DNA of 53,530 nt from Gnetum montanum (lineage: Eukaryota; Streptophyta; Gnetopsida; Gnetales; Gnetaceae), in NCBI GenBank assembly GCA_015680685.1, contig MNCI01020141.1, forward strand, positions 711,695 through 765,224, given 5' to 3'. A program made the translations under genes and the position numbers. Below the pieces are notes generated by a model. The model searched no databases. It had not been told where the DNA came from and saw only the letters and a list, made by a program, of their open reading frames with translations. Position 1 is the first letter of the stretch; each line of letters begins with the position of its first letter. Shown piece by piece: positions 21,560-32,861 of this stretch.

Positions 21560-21792
21560 GAAGTGCTACCTGCTTCGCTCCTCATTATCATACGTGTTGG
21601 CAAATACAATGTTCATCATGTCCATGTGGATGATGAGGTGACAACCAATGCGATACCATACACCATTGTTGAGAAACTAGGTTTAATTGAAAACATCCAA
21701 GAAATCACTACCTTTGCCCTCAAGTTGTTTAATGGATTACGAGTAGTGGTTCAAGGTTCTATCTCCTTAGATTTTGTAGTTGGAGAGTAGTT
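21560..21792 (+). pseudogene. Protease, first part, outer element
   Basis: An open frame with VGKYNVHHVHVDDEVTTNAI, the counterpart of the active-site motif DDGASTN. The first Asp pair is kept, but the Gly after it is Glu. YTIVEKLGL and FNGLRVVVQGSISLDFVVGE follow. The frame is cut at 21792 by the copia element and resumes at 28204 at the I-L-G-R-P part. The minus-strand copy carries the same protein uninterrupted (DDGVATNV). Confidence 0.8.
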
Positions 21793-22863
21793 TGTTGACC
21801 TTTTAATATGTCAAAACCTTAGAGAAAATGGAGAATGTAGAATGTGTATGTGTGATTGTAGTGTTGCAAGGTCATAATGAGCAAGGACTTCACATGAAGA
21901 TCCAAGACTTCAAGAACAAGAGCCACAATGATGAAATAAAGACTAAAGTGGATAAGATGAGAGAATGGATGGAAATGGACTCTATGAGGTAAACAAAGAT
22001 GTTCTGTGGACTACCAAGATGCTAAAATGACATAGGAATGCTTCAGAACTCAAAGTGTGCAAGTAAAGTAGATGTCTTACAAAATAGCAGACATCTACCT
22101 TGGAGAATAGACATCTCAGGGTAGTTTTCTCACTGTAGACATCTCCACTTTCAGGTATACATCTCTTCTACATTGAGGTTGGTTTTAGTTAGACATTTAA
22201 ACTAGTTGTTTAATAGATGTTGCACAAATTCTGAGGAGTTTTTGGAAACTCAAAGGGTATAAGACTAAGTAAAATTCTTGGGAATTATGAAAGTACTGTT
22301 CATTGTCAAATCTATCCAAGGCTACTCAAAGACATTTTGTGTTTGTCCTTCATTGTATTATCATTTGTATGTATTGGTGTATTTAGCCTCATTACAAGGA
22401 CTATGCAAATCAAGTTACACTTTCTTCTTGATCCTTTTCTTTCTTTCTTTGTAGCCCTAGAGGGGTGATGTGCTTCTTATAGGAAGGCATCTTCATTGAG
22501 CTTGTTGGGACCTTGTGAGGTTGAGTGTTGTTGCAATGACAAAATAATCCAATGTGGAGCTCATGTTTATAAAGGTTGTGGAATCCTTTAAACCACACTT
22601 TGAGCTTGTTAGGATCTTGTGGGATTGAGTAGTTTCATAGTGATGAAACACTCCAAAGTGGAGCTCAAATTTTGTAAAGGTTATGATGTCCTTCAAACCA
22701 CATTTTTAAAGCAACAAAGTTTGTAGGTGTGAATGAATTCTATCCTTTGAGTGTGGACTACACAAGTTGGGGAACCATGTAAAAATTATGTTTGATTTTG
22801 GTGGTTGCAGTGATTTTAAATTGGGAAACTTATTCAACCCCCCTTCTAAGTTCTCAATCCACA
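21793..22863 (+). repeat. 5' LTR of copia element
   Basis: 1071 bases, starting TGTTGACC and ending CCACA. It includes a U3-like cluster of AGACATCT words (22068-22165) and two related units of about 104 bases starting GAGCTTGTT at 22498 and 22602. It is homologous over its length to 27126-28203. Confidence 0.9.
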
Positions 22864-22865
22864 AG

Positions 22866-22877
22866 TGATATTAGAGC
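22866..22877 (+). other. Primer binding site, initiator-Met type
   Basis: TGATATTAGAGC follows the LTR after two bases. The usual plant copia site is TGGTATCAGAGC; both differences are G to A or C to T changes. Confidence 0.85.
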
Positions 22878-22919
22878 TTGGTACACTCAAGTAGTCGTTT
22901 CAACATCTCCAGAGTGAAC

Positions 22920-23810
22920 ATGAAAGGGGTAACTAACATCAGATCATGAGCAGCTGATGGATTCAACTCTTCAAATTGGAGAACTAGAATGATATGCTTC
23001 ATTGAATTTATTTTGAAAAGGTGAATTCAACACTTTTGCTATAAAGGTAAATTTAAAAATTATACTTATTTCTCTACACAATGTTGGATATGCAATGGAA
23101 GAGGCCATATGACCTTCAAAAGAGTTTGTAAATGTAGATCACATGAAGAAAATTCAAGTAAAGAAATAAGGACCAGTAATAATGATATCAACTTGGATAA
23201 GAAAAGAAATCTAATGTATGCATCCAAAGATTCTCATTATCTATGTCTTGCCTTGATAAATCAAGAATCTATTGAGGATTAAAGATTTCATCATGTAGAT
23301 GAGGAAGTTAAAATCTCCTTACAAGAAAGGTATGAGTTGCTTTGTAATGAAGTTATTTCCTTCTAAGATTTATGCTTTAAAATGAAAGGAATCTTGCATG
23401 ACAAGGAGACAAAGATTGTAACTATTAATTCTAAATGTTTATGTCTTAAGAAAGAAAACTCAAACCTAATGGTTGATATTCAAAAGCTAACAAATGTTAT
23501 TGAGCAAACTTATAAGAAAATTTCAGAGGAAAAGCTCAGAGAAGACCAAGATCAAAAGCATTTGCACATCAAGGCATCTTCATTAGGTTATTCAAAGAAG
23601 TAATCTCCCATGTTTGATAATACAACAAGATTTAAGATCTTAAATTGCTTTTATTGAGAAAAATTTGGACATGTTTAGGTGTGTTACTATCTATGGATGA
23701 AACATTACACTTGTTCTTTTTCAAAATAACCTAGAAAATGTGCCTTGTTGGGCAATAAAATTTGGAAGCAAAAAGAGAAGAACTATGAATAAAATATGAT
23801 GACTCAAGTT
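22920..23810 (+). pseudogene. copia gag remnant
   Basis: Lys- and Glu-rich broken frames; 23382-23603 is the longest and has coiled-coil character. A zinc-knuckle relic near 23645-23690 reads CFY, a stop where the second Cys is expected, then EKFGH, and a final Cys. Its product would be the particle protein. It is inactive because of many stops. Confidence 0.75.
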
Positions 23811-23837
23811 GCTCTCTTTTTGGTTAGAACAAGCACA

Positions 23838-24226
23838 TGACATATTGATAGTGGCTATTCAAGACATATGATAGGAGATAAATCTCAATTCATACATTTC
23901 TTAGAATCGTGACCTTTGGAAATGACATGGAAGCTCCAATAAAAGGTATTGGTACTATCAGACGGAAAGGTAAGGATCAACCTACATTCAATCAAGTTTT
24001 CTTTGTTAAAGGACTAAAGCATAATCTTCTTAGTGTTAGTCAACTTTATGATTCAAATTTTGATGTTACTTTTCCCAAAGACACTTGCAAAATCAAAGAT
24101 TTTTCCTCTAGAAAAATTATTATCGAAGGAATCAGAAAGGCAAATGTTTACACTATTATATTTGGAGATAATCCTAACCTTTTATCTAAGTTCTTGATTA
24201 GAAATATAGATGATGCTCATTTGTGA
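23838..24226 (+). pseudogene. copia protease and pre-integrase region
   Basis: The active site HIDSGYSRHMIGD is at 23840-23878, with the catalytic Asp in DSG intact. A stop or frame break near 23905 is followed by a clean frame, 23909-24226. That frame holds GTIRRKGKDQPTFNQVFFV, GLKHNLLSVSQLYDSNF and ANVYTI, the usual order before the integrase zinc domain. Confidence 0.9.
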
Positions 24227-25201
24227 CATAGAAAATTAGGTGACATAAACAAATAAATTCTTCAAATTCTAGTGTTAAAAGAAATGGTTCAAGGATTACC
24301 TAAACTCAAAGATTTTGAACTAAACACCTATGAATGCCAAAAGGGAAAGTAAAGAAGGGTAAGGTTTGGTAAGAAAAATTGTATCTCTATCTCTCATCCC
24401 TTAGATTTACTTCACATGGATTTGGTTGGTCTTTCTCAAACTCTTAGTTTGGGAAAGAAAAGGCATTTCCTAACTATTGTTGATGACTTCTCTTATTTTA
24501 CTTGAGATGCCTTCTTATATCACAAGGATGAAGTATTTGATCATTTTCTATGAATTTGTAATCAGATACAAAAGGAAAAGGGTTATGATGTCAAAGTCAT
24601 CAGGAGTGACAATGGAGGAGAATTCAAAAATGCTAAGTTTGAGTAATACTGTTAAATGAATGACATTCTTCACTAATTTTTTGCTGCAAGGACTCCTCAA
24701 CAAAATGGTATAGCAGAAAGGAAGAATAGGATCTTAAATGAAATGGAAAGAACTATATTGAATGACAAAAATCTTCCTTACCATTTTTGGGCTGAAGCAA
24801 TTAATACCACATACTACATCTCCAACAGAGTACTGATAAGAAGATTTACTACTAAAACCCCTTATGAATTATGGACTGGTAGAAAACCATTTGTTGGTTA
24901 TTTTCATGTTTTTGGTTCAAAATGCTATATTCTTAATGATATAGATGCCTTGAGAAAATTTGATCCCAAAAATAATGAAGGAATTTTCTTAGGATATTCT
25001 TCCATTCATAGGGCATATAGCATCTTCAATAGGTTAACTAATTTTGTGGAAGAAACTATAAATGTAAAACTTGGTGATAGTGATAATATTTCTTCACAAC
25101 CTAATGATGAAGAAGTTCCGATCCAAAAGTTATCTAGCACCTCTGAAGTTCAAATTGATAAAAATTCAAAAATAGAAAGTGAACATGACAAGATATCTTG
25201 A
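24227..25201 (+). pseudogene. copia integrase
   Basis: The zinc domain begins HRKLGDINK at about 24229, with a Cys in YECQKGK near 24330. The core has LLHMDLVGL (first Asp, near 24415), VIRSDNGGEFKN (second Asp, about 24594) and TPQQNGIAERKNR (Glu, about 24715), so the catalytic triad is kept. A long clean stretch, 24743-25201, holds the C-terminal part with FWAEAINTTYYISNRVL and KFDPKNNEGIFLGYS. A stop at 25199 ends it. It would insert the element's DNA. Confidence 0.93.
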
Positions 25202-26040
25202 ATTCAATCTAGAATGCCTAGACTTAGTAGATCACACACTCTCAATAATGTTATTGGATAAGTAAAAGATGGGATCTGTACTAGGAGCAAAACTAAGGAA
25301 ATGTATGCATATACTACATATCTTTCACAACTAGAACCAAAAAATTTCAAAGAGGTAGAAGGAAAAGAAGGGTGTTTTTCAATTATGTAAGATGAACTAA
25401 ATCAATTCACTAGAAATGATGTATGGGAATTGACTCCTAAACCCAATCATAAACTAATCATTAACACACACTGGATTTTTAGGAACAAAATAGATGAAAA
25501 TTGCAACATCATTAAGAACAAAGCAAGATTGGTTGCCAAAGGTTATAATCAATAAGAAGGAATTGATTTTGATGAGACCTTTTCTTCTATTGCTAGACTT
25601 GAATCTATCAAACTTCTTTTGGTCAACACAAGCATTAAGAACATCAAGCTATATCAAATGGATATGAAGAGTACCTTTCTAAATGGAACCATTCAAGAAT
25701 AAGTATATGTTAAACAACCCAAAGGATTTGTAGATTTCATTAATCTAGATCATGTTTTCAGACTTAAGAAGGCTCTATATGGGCTTAATCAAGCCCCTAG
25801 AGCTTGGTATGAAAGACTCTCATAGCACATTATATCCAATGGTTTCAAAAGAGGTAGGGCTAATGTTACTTTATTTCTCAAGCAAGAAGGTATTGATGTA
25901 CTTATTGTGTAAATTTATGTTGATGATATTATTTTTTCAGCTACTAATAATGTTTTATGCAATCAAAGTTTCAAATGAGCATGATGGGAGAGCTCAACAA
26001 TTTTCTTGAATCTCAAATTAATTAGACAAAAGCTGGAACC
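25202..26040 (+). pseudogene. copia reverse transcriptase
   Basis: Motifs: NDVWELTPKP (25415), WIFRNKIDE, KARLVAKGYNQ followed by a stop where a Gln is expected, ETFSSIARLESI, YQMDMKSTFLNG and [15 protein letters not shown] (about 25768). The catalytic box YVDDIIFSATN is at about 25916-25948 with all Asp residues present. Frame changes lie near 25750 and 25910. RNA-dependent DNA synthesis is the role; this copy is dead. Confidence 0.92.
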
Positions 26041-26059
26041 TTCATCTATTAAACTAAGT

Positions 26060-26791
26060 ACATCAAGGATCTACTATTTAAATTCAACTTGGTAGATGTA
26101 AATGCAAAAACTACACCTATGGTTGCAAATTTTAAGCTCATCAATGATGATCAAGGAAACTTTATTTATCTTAAGCTTTATAGAGGTATGATAGGTAGCC
26201 TACTCTATTTAATTGCTAGTAGGCTAGATATAGCCTTAAGTATAGGAATTTGTGTAAGATATCAAGAAAATCCCAAAGAGTCTCATCTAAAAGTTGTTGA
26301 ACATATTTTTCATTATCTAAAAGGTACCACTAACTAGGGACTTTGATATCCAAAGGACTCAACACTTGATCTTGCTAGGTATTATGATGCAGGTTGGGAA
26401 ACTTGTACAGATGGTCATTATAGCACTAGTGGAAATTCCTTTTTTCTAGAAAAAAGGTATTATATCATGGACAAAAAAGAAGCAAATATCCATAGCACTC
26501 TCTACAGCAAAAGTGGAGTACATGTCAACTGGAAGTTGTTGTGCACAAATTCTATGGAAGAAAAAAACTCTTAAGGTTTTATGGATTAAACCTCAATCTA
26601 CATCACTTTTTTGTGACAGCAACAACGTGAGCAACATGACAAAGAATCCTCTTCAGCATTCTTGTACAAAACACATTGAAATTCATCATCATTTTATACA
26701 AGAACATACCCAATTGGAACATGTAAAGCTAGAACTCATTGGGATAGAAAACCAACTTGTAGATGCTTTCACCAAGCCTCTCGATGAATGA
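26060..26791 (+). pseudogene. copia RNase H
   Basis: A first segment, 26089-26337, holds GMIGSLLYLIASRLDIALS, the conserved junction to RNase H. A second, 26513-26791, begins EYMSTGSCCAQILW and ends HIEIHHHFIQEH, then NQLVDAFTKPLDE, the typical C-terminus. Between them, frames with stops carry D-A-G-W near 26387, the counterpart of the first catalytic Asp motif. Confidence 0.9.
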
Positions 26792-27125
26792 CGACTCACT
26801 ACTCTATGCAAAGACATGGGAATAGGACCTTGTCCTATCAAGTAAGTATTGTCTCTTTTTTGGGAAAAAAGAAGAAGATAAAAATAACCAAAACAAAACA
26901 CCCATAAACTTTCTAGCATATGTTTAGGGGGAGTTTTCCTTTACTTTTTGTTAATGTCTAAAAAGAAGGAGACATATTGTATATGATCTAGTATTTCATT
27001 TGATTATGATATGATACTTTGGAAAAGGATTATACAATTGCTTGTGCTATTTAACTTTCCCATAGTTTTTATGGAAGATACTAACCTACTTTCTTAAGTT
27101 TTGGACATTAGCAAAAGGGAGAGAT
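26792..27125 (+). other. copia 3' untranslated region and purine tract
   Basis: About 330 bases without a coding frame after the pol stop. It ends in the purine run AAAAGGGAGAGA (27113-27124) directly before the 3' LTR, the plus-strand primer. Confidence 0.7.
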
Positions 27126-28203
27126 TATTAACCTTTTGGTATGTCAAAACTTCAGAGAAAATGGAGAATGTAGAATGTGTGTGAGAGACCATAGTTTTGC
27201 AAGACCACAATGAGAAAGGACTTCACATGAAGATCCAAGACTTCAAGAACGAGAGCCACAATGATGAAATGAAGACTAAAGTGAACAAGTTGAGAGCATG
27301 GATGGAAATGGAGTCTACGAGCCAAACGAAAATGTTCTGAGGACTATCAAGATGCCAAAATGACAAAGGAATGCTCCAGTTCTCAAAGTGTGCAAGAAAA
27401 GTAGACGTTTTACAAAAATAGCAAACATCTAACTTGGAGAATCTATGTCTTAGGGTAGACGCCTCCACTTTAAGGTAGACGTCTCTCCTACATTGACGCT
27501 AGGTTCAGTTAGATGTCTCATCTTGAAACTAGACATTTAAACTAGCCATTTAATAGTTGTTGCATGAATTCCAAGGAGTTTTTGGAAACTCAAAGGGTAT
27601 AAGACAAAGTGAAATTCTTGGGAATTGTGAAAGTACTGTTCATTATCAAATCTATCTAGGGCTATTCAAAGAGATTTTGTATTTGTCCTTCATTGTATTA
27701 TCATTTGTATGTATTGGTGTATTGAGCCTCATTGCAAGGACTCTGTAGATCAAGTTATGCTTTCTTCTTGATCCTTTTCTTTCTTTCTTTGTAGCCATGT
27801 GGGATTGATGTGCTTCTTGTGGGAAGACATCTTCATTGAGCTTGTCCAGACCTTACAAGGTTGAGTGTTGTTACAGTGACATAATAGTTTGGTGCGGAGT
27901 TCACATTTGTAAAGGTTGTGGTATCCTTTAAATCATACTATGAGCTTGTTGGGACCTTGCGGGGTTGAGTGGTTTCGTGGTGATGAAACACTCTGAAGCA
28001 GAGTTCAAATCTTGTAAAGGTTGTGGTGCCCATCAAACCATATTTTTGAAGCAACAAAGTTTGAAGGTGTGCATGGATTCTACCTTATGAGTGTAAACTA
28101 CCCAAGGTAGGGAACCATGTAAAAATTGTGTTCAATTTTGCTGGCTACAATGATTTTAAATTGGGAAACTTATTCAACCCCCTTTCTAAGTTCTCGATGC
28201 ACA
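27126..28203 (+). repeat. 3' LTR of copia element
   Basis: 1078 bases, starting TATTAACC (TGTTGACC in the 5' copy) and ending GCACA. It keeps the less decayed form of the palindrome cluster: GTAGACGTTT at 27401, GTAGACGCCT near 27456 and GTAGACGTCT near 27475. Confidence 0.9.
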
Positions 28204-28560
28204 CAGATTCCCACATCTGCTAACTTCCTAGTAGTTTAAGAGACACCTGATTTTAACTTGATCCTAGGAAGGCCATGGTTGGCTAAGCTTTGGGCAATTT
28301 CATCTTCTATACATTAGAAGATTCACTTGCCATACAAGGATAATGAAATTGTCATTCATAGGAATAACACATGTTCACCATCTATCAACAATGTCAACAC
28401 TGACCGAGGTTTAGAGGTGGAGTTTCAAGAGGAAACTCTTGATACTTAGATTAGGACCAACAAAAGAGCAACTACGATGTTAGCAACACCAACTCTACAA
28501 CACGGGATGACCAACGAAAATGCCTACAACTTGCCATGTTAAATAAGAGAGATGGTGAGC
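28204..28560 (+). pseudogene. Protease, second part, outer element
   Basis: After the copia element the host frame resumes as NFLVV, a stop, then ETPDFNLILGRPWLAKLWAI (28245-28300), the C-terminal half of the aspartic protease. A tail to about 28540 aligns in character with the longer tail of the minus-strand copy (37456-37790). No polymerase frame follows. Confidence 0.85.
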
Positions 28561-29149
28561 ATTGAACTGTGTAGAAAGAATTATTGGATCTATCAAAGAT
28601 CAAATGATAAGTTGTAGTAAACATCTTATTCCTTCCTTTGTCAACAATCACTTATTTACCTTTGTAACTTTATATTATGTTTTTATGTTTATCCTATTTA
28701 TGTATTTTCTTTCAAAATTTTCCCATGCTTGCTAGGTGAGATTAACTATGGCTCGCTAAGGCCTAAAACTAGCAACACATAGCCTGCCAAATAAATTATT
28801 TTTGAAATTACTTGTTTGATATTACATTCTTTTCAATTTCCTACAAACATTACTACTTGAGTAGTGAAGAACAAAACTAAAGCTATGCGAGAATAACTAT
28901 ATGATAAACTAAATTTTCAAATTTATATAACCGGGGTGACTGGCCTAACAGTAAGACATGAAATTACTTTACGATGTTTGGTTGTCAAAAAGAAAAAAGA
29001 AAAAAACAAAAAAGAAAGATAAAAAAGAAAAAATAGACAACAGGGTCATCCAGTAAAATTTATTAAATGGGCATATTTGGTGATATAGGAGTCACTTAGG
29101 CATTAGACAAAAATCAGAAGAAAGCTCTAAATTCTTTTTAGAGTGAGAT
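28561..29149. other. No gene seen; AT-rich 3' internal region
   Basis: Non-coding-looking sequence of the outer element, with an A-rich purine stretch (28987-29040). No polymerase, integrase or other motif found in any frame. Confidence 0.5.
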
Positions 29150-30010
29150 AAGATAAAAAGGCTACATCAATGGTTATCACATTTGTAGCAGAAACAAGAA
29201 GCTTCTGAGAGAAATCACTTCAAATGACTGAATGGGATTTGTAGTTTATATGGCCTAATCATGACAGGCAGAGGTAGGTGATATAATAGTTGAAATTCCA
29301 TTCTGTCCTTGGATATTAATTCTTGCATTTCTAGAAGAAATGCATTACAAGATTCACCATGGGACGGTATAAGATAAACTGTAAACCGATAAGTTCGAGC
29401 AAACAATTGCAGTGGTAGCTTTAGTTTCAGTAGCAATGTAAAATTATGTTTCACCATCACAGAAGTGCAATTAACCGTACAACGGCATAATAGAATTCAG
29501 GGACTCCAATATTCCCAAGGAATGTTTAAAAGGAAATAACAATTTCAACATGATAGCTGCATGACAATATTTCAGGAATCATGTAAGGCAAGTCGGTACA
29601 ATGACAAGCCAGGAGGACAGCCCTCTGGCTGAACCCAGAGAAAGTCTGGTTTCATTGATCTTTTCAAAGAATCCAGCTGATCCTTACTGCAGACTAAAAA
29701 CAAAATTTTTTTTTTTTGGGCTGTAGCCCTGCAAGAGGGGCAAACCTACCAAGGCATGGCCCTGCCCTGCCAAGAAACAAAAAACAAAAAATCATCTTCT
29801 GAGGCCGCGAGGCCCGTCCAAGGGGGCTCCATCTCCTACTTGTGCACTGCCTTCATCCTCTTCTGCCGCTGCAGACCTGCCGGGACTTCAATGCTCTATC
29901 CATGACTGGCGAAACCCTTGTCCACTGTACAGGTGCCCTGGTTTGGTGTCGGTGTAGACTCCAACTGTTGGAAATATTCGAGGTCTTGGTGGGATTTGAT
30001 CCAATCGCCA
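29150..30010 (-). other. Unrecognised segment with an 81-codon minus frame
   Basis: The minus-strand frame 29460-29215 (81 codons) has ordinary composition, but I cannot name it. From about 29700 to 29970 the DNA is richer in GC than its surroundings and starts after an A/T run, TTTTTTTTTT at 29708. This looks like an inserted piece such as a non-LTR retroposon 3' end or gene-derived DNA. No target duplication was found by eye. Confidence 0.3.
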
Positions 30011-30159
30011 AACCATAGAAATTTCTATTTTTTTAAGACCACGTTTTAAGAGTTTTTTTTTTATAATAACGCTACTTGAGGATGCATAAAATTATTATTT
30101 TAATTCATGCATTAAAAAAACCAAGCTAAGTACGTTACGGTGGTGTACCAAAGAGCGTA

Positions 30160-30406
30160 ATGGGGGGGGGGGCCCACCACCCCCCCTTGCTCTCACTGTT
30201 CAACCTCGAGGTTTTGGAGGTTTTGAGGCTCGGTGGTTCAGCTCGAGGTTTTGGAGGTTTTGAGGCTCGGTGGTTCAGCTCGGAGTCCTCCAAGTTTTGA
30301 TTTTTGTGGTTGTCCGGGCCATCCTTGATGTCCCCCCTTTGTAATTGTATACTTGTGTACCATAACTTTCAGTAATACAAACCCGAACATTCTCTCTCTC
30401 AAAAAA
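30160..30406 (+). mobile_element. Short poly(A) retroposon (SINE or cut LINE)
   Basis: About 247 bases flanked by the 10-base duplication AAAGAGCGTA (30150-30159 and 30407-30416) and ending in CTCTCTCTC plus an A-run. The flanking array unit becomes continuous when it is removed. The 3' part (CTTTCAGTAATACAAACC) resembles the ends of plant non-LTR elements. A G-run and C-run lie near its 5' end. No protein domain is seen, so SINE against 5'-truncated LINE is open. Confidence 0.75.
30205..30278 (+). repeat. 37-base unit, two perfect copies
   Basis: CTCGAGGTTTTGGAGG starts at 30205 and again at 30242; the two 37-base units are identical. They lie within the retroposon, so the duplication is young compared with the decay around it. 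Confidence 0.9.
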
Positions 30407-30689
30407 AAAGAGCGTATGTGGGAACACATTAAAAAATTACTATTTTAATTTACATATTAAAAACCCAAGTTAAGTATGTTATGGTAGTGTACAAACACAA
30501 AAAGTTACTATTTTAATTTACAAGTTATATACACTATGGTAGGTTGTGAAAGAGCATACACATAAAAAATTATTATTTTAACTTTACATGCTAAAAGCCC
30601 AACTTAAGTATGCTATGGTAGTGTACAAAAGAGCATACGTGAGAACACATAAAAATTTACTACTTTAATTTTCATGACACATTGAACTT

Positions 30690-31337
30690 GGACTGACCAT
30701 GGCCTCTACATGATAGGAAACAGTAATGTTTTGACTTTTTCAAAATGATTTGACCATGGAAACTCATTAATTTTGTTTTTCCTATTATAGCCTAATTTTA
30801 ACTAATAATGACAATTTGTAGCCTATTTTAGTAGATTTTAACCTATCTTGACTAAAAAAATTATATTAAATATATATTAAGTTTAACACTATTTTGACCT
30901 TGATTATTGAACCTTGTTCCACCTTGTTTACCATATTTTATTTTGTTTTAACTTTATTTTTATTGAGTTTTTCCTTGTTTTGACTTTGCTATTACCTTAT
31001 TTTACCTTGTTTTGCCTTATAGTGATTCTACCTTGCCTTGTTTATCCTAGTTTTACTTCGTTTTGACCTTATTTGGCCTTGTTATTACAATATTTTGCAT
31101 TGTTTAACATTTTTATCATATAGATGCCACTTGATGTGCTTATGTCAACATGCAGGGTTAAGCTAGGAAGATGAGGAAGCAAATTCAACTTGCCTTAAAG
31201 CCCAAATAGACCCTCCTCATGATGTTGGTAAACCAAGTGGACCTTGAATACCTAAATCTTAAGCCTTGAAACCATTCTACCATGCAACCTTAATATCTTG
31301 AAGTAACCTGATTACCGTTGACCTTGAAGCTGGAGAC
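30690..31337. other. T-rich low-complexity region, no gene
   Basis: From about 30880 to 31110 the sequence is made of degenerate words of the type TTTTACCTTG and TTTTGACCTT. The remainder, up to the next LTR, has no recognisable frame. Confidence 0.6.
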
Positions 31338-31778
31338 ATCACTGTGATGTCCGAAAACGTTGGTGGCTGGAACACCGAGAGGTCATCGGGCGTACAGCCT
31401 AACCCTGAATCTGTGAGAGGATCGTGCTAGAGAAAACAGAAACGGGGTGCCCTGAACGGTCTTGTTGATCAAATAGGGACTTACGTGGTGTTAAAATGAG
31501 TGTGCGCGAAAAGGGTTTATACTACGTTATGTGCAGGCATTGGGTCTGGGAAAGCTAGAGCGTAGCAGGGTGTCCCGACCTGAGAACTGTGATGTGAACG
31601 TGCAAATATGTATGAAAAAGTAAGAAAAATACAAATGTTATGCTAAATGCCAAAGAGAAATGCTTGAGAAATGCAACAGAATTTGAGAACAGCAGTGCAT
31701 CGCCCCAAAAGAGGGAGCATAGCTAATTCACCAAGGTATACACAATGTACAATAGGCATAGTGGGAGCGTAGTCATAG

Positions 31779-31910
31779 CCACGGTGGTGTCAAGCTGTGA
31801 AGTTTAGTGCTCACTGTGTTGAACTATGCTTGTCGGGTTGGTAACCACGGTGGTGTCAGGCTGTGAAGTCTAGTGCTCACTGTGTTGAACTATGCTTGTC
31901 AGGTTGGTAG
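31779..31910. repeat. 66-base tandem unit, two copies
   Basis: Units beginning CCACGGTGGTGTCA start at 31779 and 31845 and are nearly identical; a partial third follows at 31911. They lie in the part absent from the 5' LTR. Confidence 0.85.
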
Positions 31911-32189
31911 CCACAGTGTAACATGTGATGTCCTACTAGGTTGCAATGGGGTTGCAGTGTACTGTGCGGTGTAGGTGTGCCTCTCTACCGGTGTGGTGTG
32001 CTTTGGATCTCGTTCGCCCACGAAGCTAAGTGCTAGGATACCAAAGTGCCAAATGCCAAATGAAAGTGCCAACTACATTGCTGGTGAAAAAATGGAAGCC
32101 TCCCTTCTTCTCCTTTGAAACATTAGGGTGTGGGTTAGCCCAAAATGCGGATCAAGTGCCACGTGGTAGTGTGGTGGATGGGACCATGC

Positions 32190-32453
32190 TGTCTGCTATG
32201 CTCATCCCATGTTACACGTAGGACATAGGACACCATCTATTGTGCTCGTTCCATGTTACGTGCAGGACATAGGACACTATCTACTGCGCTCGTCCCATGT
32301 TACATGTGGAACATGGGACACTGTCTACTGTGCTCGTCCTGTGTTACGCGTGGGACACAGGAGACTGTCTACTGTGCTCGTCCCTTGATACATGTGGGAC
32401 ACAGGACACTGGTTGTTGAGCTTGTTCTGTGTTACGTGCAGGACATAGGATGC
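32190..32453. repeat. 44-base tandem unit, six copies
   Basis: Units start at 32190, 32234, 32278, 32322, 32366 and 32410, each exactly 44 bases. Each contains a partly palindromic core of the type CCCATGTTACGTGTGGGACA. The 5' LTR has only about three copies (41700-41840). The apparent open frame here is a by-product of the repeat. Confidence 0.92.
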
Positions 32454-32465
32454 TTGCTGCAATGC

Positions 32466-32690
32466 TGGACAGGGTGCTACGCTACAGTAGACATGGTGCT
32501 ATGCTACATAGCGTAATAGGGTGCTATGCTATAGTAAACATGGTGCTACACTACGCAGCATACTAGGGTGCTACGTCATAGTAGACATGGTGCTATACTA
32601 TAGTAGATAGGATGCTATGCTACACAGCGTACCAGGGTGCTATGCTGTAGTAGACATGGTGCTACGCTACGTAGTGTAACAAGGTGCAAT
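32466..32690. repeat. Second tandem array, units of about 50 bases
   Basis: Four or so degenerate units of the type GGTGCTATGCTATAGTAGACA plus GGTGCTACGCTACGCAGCGTA. The 5' LTR has about one unit (41860-41910). Confidence 0.8.
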
Positions 32691-32861
32691 GCAAATCTAC
32701 AGAGAGTGCCAGCATTCTAACACTTATAAAAATTTTGCAAATTTGGTAGTTGGAGCTGACTACACTCAACACTTGGAAAAATATGGGCAAAGTGCCACCG
32801 TTTTGGCACTTAGCCATATTTGTAGTCGTGATGCCAAGACCTAGAATTTTGTGGTGTTTCA

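Larger units (their letters stand above)
21793..28203 (+). mobile_element. Ty1/copia retrotransposon inserted in protease
   Basis: 6.4 kb, with LTRs 21793-22863 and 27126-28203, initiator-Met-type primer site, gag, protease, integrase, reverse transcriptase, RNase H and a purine tract. Integrase ahead of reverse transcriptase identifies Ty1/copia. The region after the protease (GLKHNLLSVSQL) resembles plant Sirevirus-type elements, but I do not assign a lineage firmly. The host protein frame continues on both sides. The target duplication is not clear: TAGTT on the left against CAGAT on the right. Stops are scattered throughout. Confidence 0.93.
30080..30680. repeat. Degenerate tandem array, about 80-110 base units
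   Basis: At least four units share the order ATTAAAAACCCAAGTTAAGTA, TGGTAGTGTAC, AAAGAGCATACG, ACACATAAAAA, TTACTATTTTAATTT. Units begin near 30107, 30460, 30525 and 30590; some are shortened. The first is interrupted by the retroposon at 30160-30406. Confidence 0.7.
31343..32861 (-). repeat. 3' LTR of minus-strand element
   Basis: 1519 bases; on the minus strand it starts TGAAACACC and ends GGACATCACA. Compared with the other LTR it has about 620 extra bases (about 31516-32134), bounded by the 5-base word GGGTT on both sides. It also has more copies of two tandem units. Extra sequence here or a deletion in the other copy are both possible; the shared GGGTT favours deletion. Confidence 0.9.

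Noticed and set aside
21786-28205. A clean target duplication for the copia element
   Set aside because: TAGTT on the left and CAGAT on the right match at only three of five positions; not claimed.
32030-32516. Overlapping 63- and 87-codon frames in the LTR
   Set aside because: They follow the 44-base tandem repeat and contain only its translation.
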